64,000 nt of DNA from Bacteroidales bacterium UBA7009 (GCA_002449665.1 DJXH01000027.1:128493-192492); one strand, 5' to 3'; positions 19,250-28,700 are shown, numbered from the stretch's first letter. Program-made: numbers and translations. Notes: a model not told the origin generated them from the sequence alone.

Positions 19250-20296
19250 ATGAACCATAATTTTACATTAAATACCGAATCGTGCCGTTTCTCCGAGAAG
19301 TCGTGCCACCGCAACTCCGCTCACCAGTTGCCCGTTACCGACTACCTGAGCGACATTGCGGAAAACGTCCTTGAGACGGACGTGGTGGAAATACAGTTTA
19401 AGAACACGCGCAAAGGGTACTATATCAACCAAGAACATCTGCCGCTGGAAAAAGGGTCGGTGGTAGTGGTGGAAGCCAATCCCGGCTATGACATTGGCGA
19501 GGTGGTGCTTACCGGCAGACTTGTTCTAACACAGATGAAAAAGAACCGTATTGACACCAATCGCTACGAGATCCGACCCGTCCTACGTTTTGCTACCGAG
19601 GAAGACTTGAATAAAGCCGCCGATGCGCACGCCAAAGAGCAGGATACGATGATTCAGGCACGACAACTTGCCAAGTCGCTCGGCTTGGAGATGAAAGTGG
19701 GGGACGTGGAGTATCAGGCAGACGGCACCAAAGCCATCTTCTACTATATCGCCGACGGACGTGTGGATTTCCGCCAACTCATTAAGGTCTATGCCGAGAC
19801 TTTCCATATCCGCATCGAGATGAAGCAGATAGGTGCAAGGCAGGAGGCAGGTCGTATAGGCGGTACCGGTCCCTGCGGGCGCGAACTGTGCTGCTCCACG
19901 TGGATGACCAACTTCACATCCGTCGGTACAGGCGCGGCACGACTGCAAAACCTCTCGCCCAATCCGCAAAAACTTGCAGGACTATGCGCCAAACTCAAAT
20001 GCTGTCTTAACTACGAAGTGCCGCTCTACCTCGAAGCACGCAAACTCGGCTACTCGCTCGGCAGCAACGGTACGGAGCAGGAAGAGCCGCAGGAAGAGAT
20101 AGGTTACCATAATGTGGTGGGACAGGACGACCTGACACGCTTCGACAAAAAGAAAAAATCACGGAAAACAGAAGCCCGCGATGAGCAACCTGCAGCCGAA
20201 GGCAGAGAACAGGTGCAGAAAGACCACCGCCGCTCCCCGTATTCCCGCAAAGACAGACCTCATAACGATCGCCGTAACAATGAACAAAAGCAGTAA
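19250..20296 (+). CDS. ricT: PSP1-domain protein RicT (YaaT homologue)
   Basis: A 348-residue cytoplasmic protein with a PSP1 C-terminal module at about 75-270. The Cys-rich blocks GGTGPCGRELCCSTW and LAGLCAKLKCCLNYE are those that ligate Fe-S clusters in the Ric complex of Bacillus. There the complex stimulates RNase Y-dependent mRNA maturation; Bacteroidetes lack the other Ric partners in this neighbourhood, so the role here is uncertain. The tail after 285 is Lys/Arg-rich and disordered. Position 36 nt after holB is the common arrangement. The final 17 nt overlap the gldH start. Confidence 0.9.
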   Translation: MNHNFTLNTESCRFSEKSCHRNSAHQLPVTDYLSDIAENVLETDVVEIQFKNTRKGYYINQEHLPLEKGSVVVVEANPGYDIGEVVLTGRLVLTQMKKNRIDTNRYEIRPVLRFATEEDLNKAADAHAKEQDTMIQARQLAKSLGLEMKVGDVEYQADGTKAIFYYIADGRVDFRQLIKVYAETFHIRIEMKQIGARQEAGRIGGTGPCGRELCCSTWMTNFTSVGTGAARLQNLSPNPQKLAGLCAKLKCCLNYEVPLYLEARKLGYSLGSNGTEQEEPQEEIGYHNVVGQDDLTRFDKKKKSRKTEARDEQPAAEGREQVQKDHRRSPYSRKDRPHNDRRNNEQKQ

Positions 20297-20729
20297 TATC
20301 TTTCTTCTCCTACTGTCGGCACTGTTTGCAGCTTGTACGGCAGAACCGCTCTTCCTCGAGTTTAAGTCTGTGCCTCAGACCGGCTGGCACAAAGACAGTG
20401 CCTTAGTATTTAACGTCGATATACAAGATACTGTCAATGCTTACGACATCTTGTTTCACATTCGCCATACAGATGCCTATCCTTATCAGAATATGTGGTT
20501 GTTTGTGGGGGATAATGATACGATAGAGTTCTATCTCGCAGACGATTATGGTCGATGGCTCGGGGAGAAAGGTATGCATCATATCTCTATGCCGGTCTTG
20601 TATGAATATGCATATCGTTTCGACTCGGTCGGCACTTACACCTTCGCCCTAAAACACGGTATGAGAAGCGATGTGCTGAAAGGCATAACCGATGTAGGGG
20701 TGGAAATCCGACAAACAGCAAATGAATAA
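20280..20729 (+). CDS. gldH: Gliding-motility lipoprotein GldH
   Basis: A 149-residue lipoprotein with lipobox LFAAC (Cys19), followed by a beta-sandwich-like sequence with WHKDSALVFNVDIQDT and FHIRHTDAYPYQNMWLF, which match GldH. In Flavobacterium GldH is needed for gliding. In non-motile Bacteroidales it is conserved next to ricT with an undefined envelope role. The ATG at 20280 is chosen because upstream in-frame codons lie inside ricT and would bury the signal peptide. It overlaps ricT by 17 nt and precedes trmB by 2 nt. Confidence 0.85.
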   Translation: MNKSSNIFLLLLSALFAACTAEPLFLEFKSVPQTGWHKDSALVFNVDIQDTVNAYDILFHIRHTDAYPYQNMWLFVGDNDTIEFYLADDYGRWLGEKGMHHISMPVLYEYAYRFDSVGTYTFALKHGMRSDVLKGITDVGVEIRQTANE

Positions 20730-20731
20730 CT

Positions 20732-21481
20732 ATGGGAAAAAACAAACTGCATAAATTTGCCGAGATGGAAGCGTTGCCCAACGTCTTCCAGTGTCCTATG
20801 CGCGACATCAGCGATGATAACGAGGTGGTACGTATGGCAGGTCATTGGCGCGATAGTTATTTTCACAACGACCGTCCTATCGTCCTCGAACTCGGCTGCG
20901 GACACGGCGACTATACCGTAGGGCTTGCTCGGCTTAATCCCGACCGCAATTTTATCGGTATAGACATCAAGGGTGCGCGTATGTGGCAGGGTGCCAAACA
21001 GGCTTATACCGAAAGGCTTGCCAACGTGGCTTTTCTGCGCATAAACATAGAGTGGCTGATACGGTTCTTCGCCCCCGAGGAGGTGGACGAGATATGGATT
21101 ACCTTTCCCGACCCGCAGATGAAGAAAGCCACCAAACGCCTTACTTCCACCTATTTCCTCAACCGCTATTTCTCTATTCTCCGTCCTGATGCTCTCGTTC
21201 ATCTCAAGACCGACAGTCCTTTCCTCTATACCTACACCCGCGAGATGCTGCGGCTGAACGACTTCCCTATTCTTGCCGACACGGACAACCTATATGAGCA
21301 GAAAGGAGAGCAGTGGCAGGAAGCGCAAGCACTGCAGACCCACTATGAGCATCAGTGGCTTGAGCGGGGAATGAACATACGCTACCTCTGCTGGCGTATG
21401 GAACAAAAGGACAGCCTACAAGAACCTGAGATAGAGATAGAGAAAGATACCTACCGCTCATACGGCAGGTATGCGAGATGA
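20732..21481 (+). CDS. trmB: tRNA (guanine-N7-)-methyltransferase
   Basis: A 249-residue SAM-dependent methyltransferase that makes m7G46 in tRNA. The SAM site VLELGCGHGDYTVGLA and acidic loop GIDIKGARMWQGA are followed by the family signature TFPDPQMKKATKRLT and by HLKTDSPFLYTYT. It ends the holB operon; its 3' end overlaps the convergent rhaD by 24 nt. Confidence 0.95.
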   Translation: MGKNKLHKFAEMEALPNVFQCPMRDISDDNEVVRMAGHWRDSYFHNDRPIVLELGCGHGDYTVGLARLNPDRNFIGIDIKGARMWQGAKQAYTERLANVAFLRINIEWLIRFFAPEEVDEIWITFPDPQMKKATKRLTSTYFLNRYFSILRPDALVHLKTDSPFLYTYTREMLRLNDFPILADTDNLYEQKGEQWQEAQALQTHYEHQWLERGMNIRYLCWRMEQKDSLQEPEIEIEKDTYRSYGRYAR

Positions 21482-22294
21482 TGGCAGGTTGAAGATTCTC
21501 TGCACATCAGTCATCTGCTCTATAGACATCCCGGTCGGTTCTGAACCTGTCTGCTTGGCTTTGAGGTAGATAATGGCAGCCTTGTTCAGTACGTCGGTTT
21601 GGTCGAAGGCATCCATAATGTCTTTGCCTACGGCAAATGTACCGTGTTTCTCCCAAAGTACTACATCATAGTGTTTTATCTCTTGCAGTGTAGCTCGTGC
21701 AAGTTCTATGCTGCCCGGTGTTTCGTATGGTACAATACCTATGCCGAGCGGCGCGAAAGCGAGCGTCTCGGGTATCATACTCCATAGCACTTTTGTCAGA
21801 GGGTTGGCTGTAAAACTGCCCATACTGACAGTCTTGTCGGTGAAAATAGGTATGTGGCTCATAGCCACAAGTTCAATGGGGTGGGTATGCAGTGTGGCTT
21901 TATATCCGCTGCCTGTCTCGTTCAGGTAGTTTTGCACCATTAGGTGGGACGGCAGTTCGCTCGTCGGTTTTACGCCGTTGTCCGTCAGTATCTTATACCC
22001 TTTGCCGTCATCGGTTATGCGTATTATGCAGCCGTTCTGCATAGGACTGCGGGCAAGGTCGCGCATACGACATTGTGTTCCTTTGACATAGAATACATGC
22101 CCCGAAATGTATGGTAGCGGCTCTGTCAGACAGACTGTCTCTGTGTCATAGTTCAGCTTTACGCCGTCTATCGTTTCTGCTCCCTGTGGCAGAGAGTCGG
22201 TGATTTCCACCGTGATGTTTCCGCCGTTGCGTTCGCCCCAGCCTTTCTCCCATATATATCCTGCCACCTCGGCTACATCTACAATCTCTTTCAT
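21458..22294 (-). CDS. rhaD: Rhamnulose-1-phosphate aldolase
   Basis: A 278-residue class II (zinc) aldolase that splits L-rhamnulose-1-phosphate into dihydroxyacetone phosphate and L-lactaldehyde. The ligands His136 and His138 lie in ATLHTHPIELV, and a later His is in WEKHGTFAVGKD. The N-terminal ERNGGNITVE contains the phosphate-binding Gly-Gly-Asn. It is the last gene of the leftward rhaBATD operon, overlapping rhaT by 4 nt. Confidence 0.95.
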   Translation of the reverse strand: MKEIVDVAEVAGYIWEKGWGERNGGNITVEITDSLPQGAETIDGVKLNYDTETVCLTEPLPYISGHVFYVKGTQCRMRDLARSPMQNGCIIRITDDGKGYKILTDNGVKPTSELPSHLMVQNYLNETGSGYKATLHTHPIELVAMSHIPIFTDKTVSMGSFTANPLTKVLWSMIPETLAFAPLGIGIVPYETPGSIELARATLQEIKHYDVVLWEKHGTFAVGKDIMDAFDQTDVLNKAAIIYLKAKQTGSEPTGMSIEQMTDVQRIFNLPSSRIPAV

Positions 22295-23286
22295 ATAAGT
22301 TGAGGAATAAAACTGCTGATTATTAGTATTATCAGTCCTGCTATCAGCACCGCTATGGTCTTACTCTTGCTGCCTTTCCACTCTTTGAGTATTATCCCCC
22401 ATACGTTGGAGAAAACAATATTGAGTGCCATCAGTATGCAGAAAGCGAACGTAGTGAGGGTCGGGCTGTCCGTTAGAAAACCTTTGCCAATGGCAAGTCC
22501 GAAGAACTGCGAGTACCACAGTGCTCCTGCCAAAACGCAGAACAAGAGGTTGTTGAGCCATACGTTGCCTTTCTTGTAGTCGCCGAAAGTATGGTTGCGG
22601 CGGTTCTGATACAAGCAGTAGCAGAGGTTGGTAAGGAACCCGCCGAGCGTTACGAGCAGTGTGGCAGGCAGCGAAGCGAGCATAGGCGATACGCCGTCAA
22701 ACTGCAAATCTGCCCCTTGTGCTAATCCGATGTTGAAGCAAGCCGACATAAACCCTGCAAGCACTGCCACGGTTATGCCCTTGCCGAAGTTGTATTTTAT
22801 CGGTGCCTTGCCCTCTGCGTTGTCTCTCTGCCTCATCATTCCCGCTATGCCTATCACGGCAATCCCGATAAGCGTTACCACCACTCCTATTATGACGGCA
22901 GTGGTAAGGTCAGCGGCGTGTCCGGTAAAGAGCGGCGCAAGTATGGTGCCGAGTGCGGCGCAGGTGCCGAGCGAGATGCTCTGACCGAGAGCCACACCGA
23001 GGTAGCGCATGCTAAGTCCGAATGTCAGTCCGCCCACTCCCCACAGTGCGCCGTACATCATCGTCATAAGCGTGGCTTTCGGGTCGCTTGCAAAAAGTTC
23101 GGTAAGGCTGTGTCCTTCTGGCACGGCAAGCATAGCCCCGATGAGAGGAAATACTATCCAAGCGAAAAGCCCCTGCACTAACCAATACGACTCCCACGAC
23201 CAGTCTTTCACCTTGTTGATAGGTACATAACTGCTCGACTGGCAGAATGCACCTATCGCTATTATAATCAGTCCGATGTATATCAT
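22291..23286 (-). CDS. rhaT: L-rhamnose/proton symporter
   Basis: A 331-residue inner-membrane protein with about ten hydrophobic helices of the drug/metabolite-like RhaT family. LGVALGQSISLGTCAALGT and IKYNFGKGITVAVLAGFMSACFNIGLAQG match RhaT. It imports L-rhamnose for the isomerase encoded directly upstream (6-nt gap). Between helices 4 and 5 is a short charged loop (MMRQRDNAEGK), as usual. Confidence 0.94.
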   Translation of the reverse strand: MIYIGLIIIAIGAFCQSSSYVPINKVKDWSWESYWLVQGLFAWIVFPLIGAMLAVPEGHSLTELFASDPKATLMTMMYGALWGVGGLTFGLSMRYLGVALGQSISLGTCAALGTILAPLFTGHAADLTTAVIIGVVVTLIGIAVIGIAGMMRQRDNAEGKAPIKYNFGKGITVAVLAGFMSACFNIGLAQGADLQFDGVSPMLASLPATLLVTLGGFLTNLCYCLYQNRRNHTFGDYKKGNVWLNNLLFCVLAGALWYSQFFGLAIGKGFLTDSPTLTTFAFCILMALNIVFSNVWGIILKEWKGSKSKTIAVLIAGLIILIISSFIPQLI

Positions 23287-23292
23287 ATCGCC

Positions 23293-24549
23293 TTACCTTT
23301 TGCTTGTTACCTCGCGCTCATACTGCTCTATGTCGCGTATGAAGTCAAGTCCTACGGGGACGTTCTCCCTTACGCAGAACTCGTCATATACGGCTTGCCA
23401 CGGCATCGATTTCTCCTCCTCTATATATGCGAGTTTCTGGAACCCGCGACTGCTCACTTCATAATCGTGTATGGTCTTTACCGGCTCAAGCAGTGCGCGG
23501 AGCATACAGCGTTGTGTGGCTCTCGAACCGATAACGTATGCCCCAATGCGGTTGATGGAGCCGTCGAAGTAGTCAAGTCCGTAGTGCACGCGGTCTATGG
23601 CTCCGGCACGCACTATCTCTTGGAAGAGTTCCAGCGTCGGGTCGTCCATCAGCGTTACGTGGTCGCTGTCCCAGCGAACGGGACGGCTCACGTGAAGCAT
23701 CAGTTCGGGTACGAACAGCAGCATACTCGACACTTTGTCCGCTACCGACTCCGTGGGGTGGAAATGCCCTGTGTCAAGCGTTATCATGACGTTGTTCTTC
23801 GCGGCGTATGCCGTGTAGAAATCGTTGCTGCCTACGGTCATCGTCTCAAGCCCTATGCCGAAGACCTTGCTCTCAAGGCTCGGTTTTTCGTACTTGTATT
23901 TCTCTTTCAGTATCTCGTCAAGACTCTCTTTGAGCAGCGAGCGGTAGAGCATACGGTCCACCGTCAGATCTTTCGAACCGTCGTGAATCCAAAGGTTGAT
24001 GATACACGGGTCTTGTTGCTCTTCGCCTATGGCATTGGCTATGGCGCGGCAGCGTTTCATGTGTTCTATCCAAAACTCGCGAATCTCCTTGTCGGGATTG
24101 GCTATGGTCAGGTTGCCCGACTTGGGGTGGGAGAAGTTGGTCGAGTTGAAGTCAAGTTTGGTGTTATGCTCTTTCGCCCAGTCTATCCAGCCTTTGAAAA
24201 GGTTGATGTCGCACTCGTTTCTGTCCACATGTTTGCCGTTAAACTCGCCGTATATCTCGTGCAGGTTAAGGCGGTGGTTGCCTGGTATAAGACTTTTGGC
24301 TTTCAGTATGTCTTGCCTCAGTTCGTCTATGTTGCGGGCTTTTCCGGGGTAGTTGCCTGTGGACTGTATGCCGCCGGACAGCGCACCTGCCTGCGGCTCA
24401 AATCCGCTTACATCGTCTGCCTGCCAGCAGTGCATAGAAAGATGAAACGCTTGCAGTTGCCCCAGCACCTGCTCCGTGTCTATACCCAACTCGGCGTATC
24501 TCTCTCTTGCTATCTGATACGCTTGGTTTACCATTTGTGTGTTTGCCAT
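23293..24549 (-). CDS. rhaA: L-rhamnose isomerase
   Basis: A 418-residue cytoplasmic metal-dependent aldose-ketose isomerase converting L-rhamnose to L-rhamnulose. The TIM-barrel metal site is recognised from LNLHEIYGEF, KLDFNSTNFSHPKSG, LWIHDGSKD and LDTGHFHPTESVADKVS. Length is typical. It lies 2 nt after rhaB and 6 nt before rhaT. Confidence 0.97.
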   Translation of the reverse strand: MANTQMVNQAYQIARERYAELGIDTEQVLGQLQAFHLSMHCWQADDVSGFEPQAGALSGGIQSTGNYPGKARNIDELRQDILKAKSLIPGNHRLNLHEIYGEFNGKHVDRNECDINLFKGWIDWAKEHNTKLDFNSTNFSHPKSGNLTIANPDKEIREFWIEHMKRCRAIANAIGEEQQDPCIINLWIHDGSKDLTVDRMLYRSLLKESLDEILKEKYKYEKPSLESKVFGIGLETMTVGSNDFYTAYAAKNNVMITLDTGHFHPTESVADKVSSMLLFVPELMLHVSRPVRWDSDHVTLMDDPTLELFQEIVRAGAIDRVHYGLDYFDGSINRIGAYVIGSRATQRCMLRALLEPVKTIHDYEVSSRGFQKLAYIEEEKSMPWQAVYDEFCVRENVPVGLDFIRDIEQYEREVTSKR

Positions 24550-24551
24550 AG

Positions 24552-25898
24552 TTATTCTGTTTTGCGTTTTTGTACAAGTATGTTGCCTATCGCCGTGGCT
24601 TCCGTATGGCTTGCTACGACCGGTATACCTATCGCTCTTTCCGTCAGGCGGTTGAGCAGACTGTTTCTTGCCCCGCCGCCGATGATATAGAGCAAGTCAA
24701 TATGCCAATCCAAAAGACTTTGCAGCATACGGAACACCTCTCCGTACCTGTGTGCAAGCGAAAGGAAGATTGTTGCCACCGTCTCGGCGTCTGTCTGTAT
24801 CTCTTTGCCTTGCTCTTTTGCTGCTTGCTGTATTTCGCCCAGCATAGAAGCGGGGTTGGCAAAGCGTTGCTCGTCAAAGTTAAGCTGCGGCAGTGTGTTT
24901 TCGTTGGCGGCTATTGCGCTTTCCGCCATCTCTGTCAGTTCTTCGTACTTGTAGTCTTTGCCCGCCCGTTGCCATTCTTTTCTGACTTGTTCGAGTATCC
25001 ACATGCCGGTTATGTTCTTCAGCAGGCGTGTCGTACCGTCAATGCCGCCTTCGTTGGTGAAGTTAAGGCGGTAGGTGTCGTCGTTTATTATAGGTTCGTC
25101 CGTTACGACCCCCATCAGGCTCCAAGTCCCGCTACTGAGGTATGCTATTCGTTTGCCGTCTGCCACGCGTGGTACAGCCGCTATCGCACTTGCCGTATCG
25201 TGTCCTGCCACAGCCACAACAGGCACATCATACCTGAAGCCGGCTATCTCTTTTTTCAGCAGTCCGACACGCTCCCCGGGGAAAACAACCTTCGGGAAAC
25301 AGCCTATCCGTCCGCCTGCCGTTTCTACAAGCTTTCTATCTATCTCTTTGGTGCGCGGGTTGAGCAGTTGGGAGGTGGAGAGAATGGTATATTCGCAAAC
25401 CTTTCTGCCCGTCAGCAGATAAGAAAAATAGTCGGGCATAAAAAGATATGTGTCCGCTTTGAGGAAGGGCTCGTATTGCTCTGAGGAGCAAGCGTACATC
25501 TGAAAGAGGGTATTGAAGTTAAGAAACTGTATGCCGGTGGTGTCGTATATCTGTCTTTGGTTGATGAGCCGGAAAAACTCTTCGGGCTTGCCGTTGGTAT
25601 ATGGGTCTCTGTAAGCACGGGGATGGGCAAGAGCCTTGCCGTCTTTAAGACAGACTATATCCACGCCCCAAGTGTCTATACCAATGCTTTTTACGCGTAT
25701 GTCATCGCGTGATGTAAGCAAGTGCAGACCTTTGGTTATCTCGCCGAACAGGTAGTCTGTGTCCCAAAACCATTTGCCGTCTTGTTCATATACTTGGTTG
25801 GGAAAACGATGTACCGTTTCCAAGTCAGTGCCGTCTGCGGATATAATAATGCGCCCGCTCGTGGCTCCCAAATCGATAGCACAATATACGTTTTTCAT
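24552..25898 (-). CDS. rhaB: Rhamnulokinase
   Basis: A 448-residue FGGY-family carbohydrate kinase that phosphorylates L-rhamnulose. The N-terminal CAIDLGATSGRIII is the phosphate-1 loop, GIDTWGVDIVCL the substrate loop, VAVAGHDTASAIAAVP the mid-protein adenosine segment, and IIGGGARNSLLNRLTERAIG the C-terminal ATP site. First gene of rhaBATD. A -7-like box lies at 25934-25927. No AraC-type RhaR/RhaS regulator is in the window, so control must be exercised from elsewhere. Confidence 0.96.
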   Translation of the reverse strand: MKNVYCAIDLGATSGRIIISADGTDLETVHRFPNQVYEQDGKWFWDTDYLFGEITKGLHLLTSRDDIRVKSIGIDTWGVDIVCLKDGKALAHPRAYRDPYTNGKPEEFFRLINQRQIYDTTGIQFLNFNTLFQMYACSSEQYEPFLKADTYLFMPDYFSYLLTGRKVCEYTILSTSQLLNPRTKEIDRKLVETAGGRIGCFPKVVFPGERVGLLKKEIAGFRYDVPVVAVAGHDTASAIAAVPRVADGKRIAYLSSGTWSLMGVVTDEPIINDDTYRLNFTNEGGIDGTTRLLKNITGMWILEQVRKEWQRAGKDYKYEELTEMAESAIAANENTLPQLNFDEQRFANPASMLGEIQQAAKEQGKEIQTDAETVATIFLSLAHRYGEVFRMLQSLLDWHIDLLYIIGGGARNSLLNRLTERAIGIPVVASHTEATAIGNILVQKRKTE

Positions 25899-25926
25899 TT
25901 TTCGCCGGAAATTGGTTTTAGTGCCG

Positions 25927-25934
25927 CAAAGATA
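25927..25934 (-). promoter_or_regulatory. Probable -7 box of the rhaBATD operon
   Basis: TATCTTTG on the minus strand, 29 nt before rhaB. The expected -33 position has only TTTA, compatible with an activator-dependent promoter. Confidence 0.5.
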
Positions 25935-25982
25935 AGAAAATTATTTGAACGGATAAAGTTTCTGCATATTATTGTGCAAAAA

Positions 25983-26014
25983 TTTGTGTAAACCGCTATT
26001 ATTTTTTACCTTTG
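25983..26014 (+). promoter_or_regulatory. Promoter of the OPT transporter gene
   Basis: TTTG (25983-25986), 20 nt, TACCTTTG (26007-26014): a perfect pair, 33 nt before the start codon. Confidence 0.82.
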
Positions 26015-26047
26015 CGCTGTTATTGGTAAAATGCAAAATATGCACCT

Positions 26048-27994
26048 ATGGAAGAAATTAAACTGCCTGAAAATGCTAACCGCAAATTAGCCCAAGGGGA
26101 GAAATATACCCCTATTATGCGCCCTGAAAACAACTATCCCGAAGTAACGCCTTATAGTGTCAGTCTCGGAGTTGTGATGGCTGTCGTTTTCTCCGCAGCC
26201 GCCGCCTATCTCGGTCTGAAAGTGGGGCAGGTCTTTGAGGCTGCCATACCTATTGCCATCATTGCAGTAGGTCTGTCCTCTGCCTTGCGCCGCAAGAACG
26301 CTCTCGGTGAGAACGTTATCATTCAGTCTATCGGCGCTTCGTCGGGCGTGATAGTGGCAGGTGCTATCTTTACCCTCCCTGCCTTGTATATCCTTCAAGC
26401 CAAGTACCCGAGTATAACCGTTAATTTTATGCAGGTGTTTATGTCCTCGCTGCTCGGCGGCTGCCTCGGCATACTGTTTCTTATTCCGTTCCGTAAATTC
26501 TTCGTGCAGGAGAAGCACGGCGAATATCCCTTCCCTGAAGCCACTGCCACTACGCAGGTGCTTGTCTCCGGCGAGCAGGGCGGCAGTCAGGCTAAACCTC
26601 TTATATGGGCTGCGGCTGTAGGCGGACTGTACGATTTTGTTGTTTCCACCTTCGGTTTGTGGACTGAGAGTCTCTCCACGCGCATGACCGCTTGGGGCGA
26701 AACACTTGCTATGAAGTTTAAGACTGTCCTCGCTGTCAATACCTCTGCCGCCGTCCTCGGCTTGGGCTATATAATAGGTCTCAAATACGCCGCTATCATC
26801 TGCTGCGGCTCGCTCTTCACTTGGTGGGTCGTTCTGCCGTTGCTCGGTGCTGTAGGTATGGCAGATGCCGACCCGCAAATGCTTTACACCGACTTCGGGC
26901 GTAACATCGGCATTGGCGCAATAGCTATGGCAGGTCTGATAGGCATAATAAAGAACCGTGGTGTCATAGGCGGGGCTTTCGGCTTGATGCGCAAAGAATT
27001 CGGCAGCAAAGGCAAGCAGGTGGCTGAAGGCGTTTTGCGTACCGAACGCGACCTTAATATGCGCTTCCTTGCTATCGCTATCGTTGCCGCACTTGTGATA
27101 GTGCTTGTCTTCTTCTGGGTTGGCGTGCTCCATAATTTCACGCAGGCTCTCGTGGCATGGCTCGTTGTTACCATCATCGCTTTTCTCTTCACCACCGTTG
27201 CCGCTAACGCCATAGCCATAGTCGGCTCCAACCCCGTGAGCGGTATGACGCTGATGACGCTTATAGTCGCATCTGTCGTGTTCGTGGCTGTGGGTATGAA
27301 AGGCGAAAGCGGTATGGTGGCTGCTATGGTCATAGGAGGCGTCGTTTGTACGGCACTGAGTATGGCAGGCGGGTTTATCACTGACCTGAAGATCGGTTAC
27401 TGGATAGGTACGACCCCTGCCAAACAGGAGACTTGGAAGTTCCTCGGTACACTCGTCAGTGCCGCTACCGTCGGCGGAGTGATGATCGTGCTTAACGAGA
27501 CCTACGGATTTGTAGGCAAGGATGCGCTGGTGGCTCCGCAGGCTAATGCTATGGCTGCTGTCATAGAGCCGCTTATGTCGGGCGAAGGTGCGCCGTGGAT
27601 GCTCTATTTTGCCGGTGCCGTACTTGCGTTGTTGCTCAATACGCTTGGCGTACCGGTGCTGCCTTTCGCGCTCGGAATGTTTATTCCGTTGCACCTCAAT
27701 CTGCCCTTGCTCATCGGCGGTGTGATTGCCTATTTCGTCAGCCGTAAGAGCAAGAAGGACGGCGAGAAAGCCGGGGATTTGGTGCAGAAACGTCAGGAGA
27801 AAGGTACGCTCATAGCATCGGGCTTTATAGCAGGCGGCGCACTGATGGGCGTAGTAAGTGCAGTGATAAAATTCTGCGGAGCCGACTGGTATCTTGACTC
27901 TTGGGCTTCGTCAGGCTATGCACAACTGCTCGGTATAGTGATGTACGCTCTGCTTATTGCCTACTTTATCTACGCTGGAAGAAAAGTAAAATGA
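26048..27994 (+). CDS. OPT family oligopeptide transporter
   Basis: A 648-residue polytopic membrane protein (about 14-16 hydrophobic segments). ENNYPEVTPYSVSLGVVMA and KYPFPEATATTQVL-like (GEYPFPEATATTQVL) motifs, plus GANPVSGM-type VGSNPVSGMTLM, identify the prokaryotic OPT branch. It imports small peptides with protons; some relatives move metal chelates. The final codons overlap the MNT gene (ATGA), but the two functions need not be linked. Confidence 0.93.
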   Translation: MEEIKLPENANRKLAQGEKYTPIMRPENNYPEVTPYSVSLGVVMAVVFSAAAAYLGLKVGQVFEAAIPIAIIAVGLSSALRRKNALGENVIIQSIGASSGVIVAGAIFTLPALYILQAKYPSITVNFMQVFMSSLLGGCLGILFLIPFRKFFVQEKHGEYPFPEATATTQVLVSGEQGGSQAKPLIWAAAVGGLYDFVVSTFGLWTESLSTRMTAWGETLAMKFKTVLAVNTSAAVLGLGYIIGLKYAAIICCGSLFTWWVVLPLLGAVGMADADPQMLYTDFGRNIGIGAIAMAGLIGIIKNRGVIGGAFGLMRKEFGSKGKQVAEGVLRTERDLNMRFLAIAIVAALVIVLVFFWVGVLHNFTQALVAWLVVTIIAFLFTTVAANAIAIVGSNPVSGMTLMTLIVASVVFVAVGMKGESGMVAAMVIGGVVCTALSMAGGFITDLKIGYWIGTTPAKQETWKFLGTLVSAATVGGVMIVLNETYGFVGKDALVAPQANAMAAVIEPLMSGEGAPWMLYFAGAVLALLLNTLGVPVLPFALGMFIPLHLNLPLLIGGVIAYFVSRKSKKDGEKAGDLVQKRQEKGTLIASGFIAGGALMGVVSAVIKFCGADWYLDSWASSGYAQLLGIVMYALLIAYFIYAGRKVK

Positions 27995-28308
27995 TAACTG
28001 ACAGCGAGATATTGACTAAAATAAAGTCGCTCGGGAAAACTATTCTGCCCGAAGGCAGCCGTCTCTACCTATATGGCTCGCGGGCAAGGGGCGACAATCG
28101 ACCTGATTCGGATTGGGACTTACTTGTTTTGCTCAATAAGAAACACGAACCGGATGATTTCGATAAATACTCCTATCCCTTTATTGAGTTGGGGTTTGAT
28201 TTGGATATACGTATCTCTGCTCGCGACTATTCGTTAGAACAATGGAGTTCTATATGGTTTACACCATTTTACCATAACGTAGAAGATGATAAAAAAGTAC
28301 TGATATGA
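27991..28308 (+). CDS. MNT-type nucleotidyltransferase (MntA-like antitoxin)
   Basis: A 105-residue minimal nucleotidyltransferase. Gly29-Ser30 and Asp41-x-Asp43 make the GSx10DxD active site (YLYGSRARG...SDWDLLVLL), and the third acid is in FDLDIRI. In the HEPN/MNT toxin-antitoxin system MntA adds AMP groups to a Tyr in the HEPN RNase and silences it. The start ATG overlaps the OPT stop, and the stop overlaps the ATG of the HEPN gene (ATGA), the standard coupled arrangement. The antitoxin reading frame is intact. Confidence 0.9.
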   Translation: MITDSEILTKIKSLGKTILPEGSRLYLYGSRARGDNRPDSDWDLLVLLNKKHEPDDFDKYSYPFIELGFDLDIRISARDYSLEQWSSIWFTPFYHNVEDDKKVLI

Positions 28309-28700
28309 GTTTAGGACAAGAAGAAAGAGAAATATTAGTTGATTTAGAACTTTAAAAGGCACAAAAGATTGTAGCCGAATTTGATGTTTATATTCAAAAC
28401 AACTTGTTGAGTACACTCGCCAACCGTATGTATTATGCTGCATATCACGCTGTAATGGCTCTGCTTATACATAATAAACTTCACGCCTGTACTCACCTCG
28501 GCGTTTCCGTGCTTCTAAATAAGCATTTTGTTAAAGAAGGTGTAATCTCAACTGATGAATCTCGACTATTTACCAAACTTGAAGCACTGCGTGAGAGCGG
28601 CGACTATAACTGCTATATCGATACCTCTGAAGATGACCTCCTTCCCAAACTCCAACCGACAAAAGATTTTATCAATCATATTAAATCCCTTGTAAGATAA
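28305..28700 (+). pseudogene. HEPN-domain toxin partner, interrupted by an in-frame TAA
   Basis: From ATG 28305 the frame reads MSLGQEEREILVDLEL, stop (TAA 28353-28355), then KAQKIVAEF... and on to 28700 with no further stop. Relatives have L-E-K-A at this place, so a single GAA-to-TAA change explains the break. The rest (NRMYYAAYHAVMALL, with the HEPN RNase motif R-x6-H) is well conserved. Restart at TTG 28404 would give a 98-residue protein lacking the first helix. Either the toxin is dead, or it is made by rare readthrough or restart. The preceding antitoxin gene is unbroken. Confidence 0.85.

Noticed and set aside
23395..24690. Long open frame on the plus strand opposite rhaA (431 codons)
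   Set aside because: It mirrors the strongly conserved rhaA and rhaB coding sequence on the other strand and gives a composition without recognisable motifs; a shadow of codon bias.
26087..27694. Long open frame on the minus strand opposite the OPT transporter (535 codons)
   Set aside because: His/Arg/Ser-rich artefact antisense to a clear membrane-protein gene.
28404..28700. Annotating the HEPN gene as an ordinary 98-residue gene from TTG
   Set aside because: The family frame clearly extends upstream to the coupled ATG at 28305 and is cut by a stop; calling the short form normal would hide the break.
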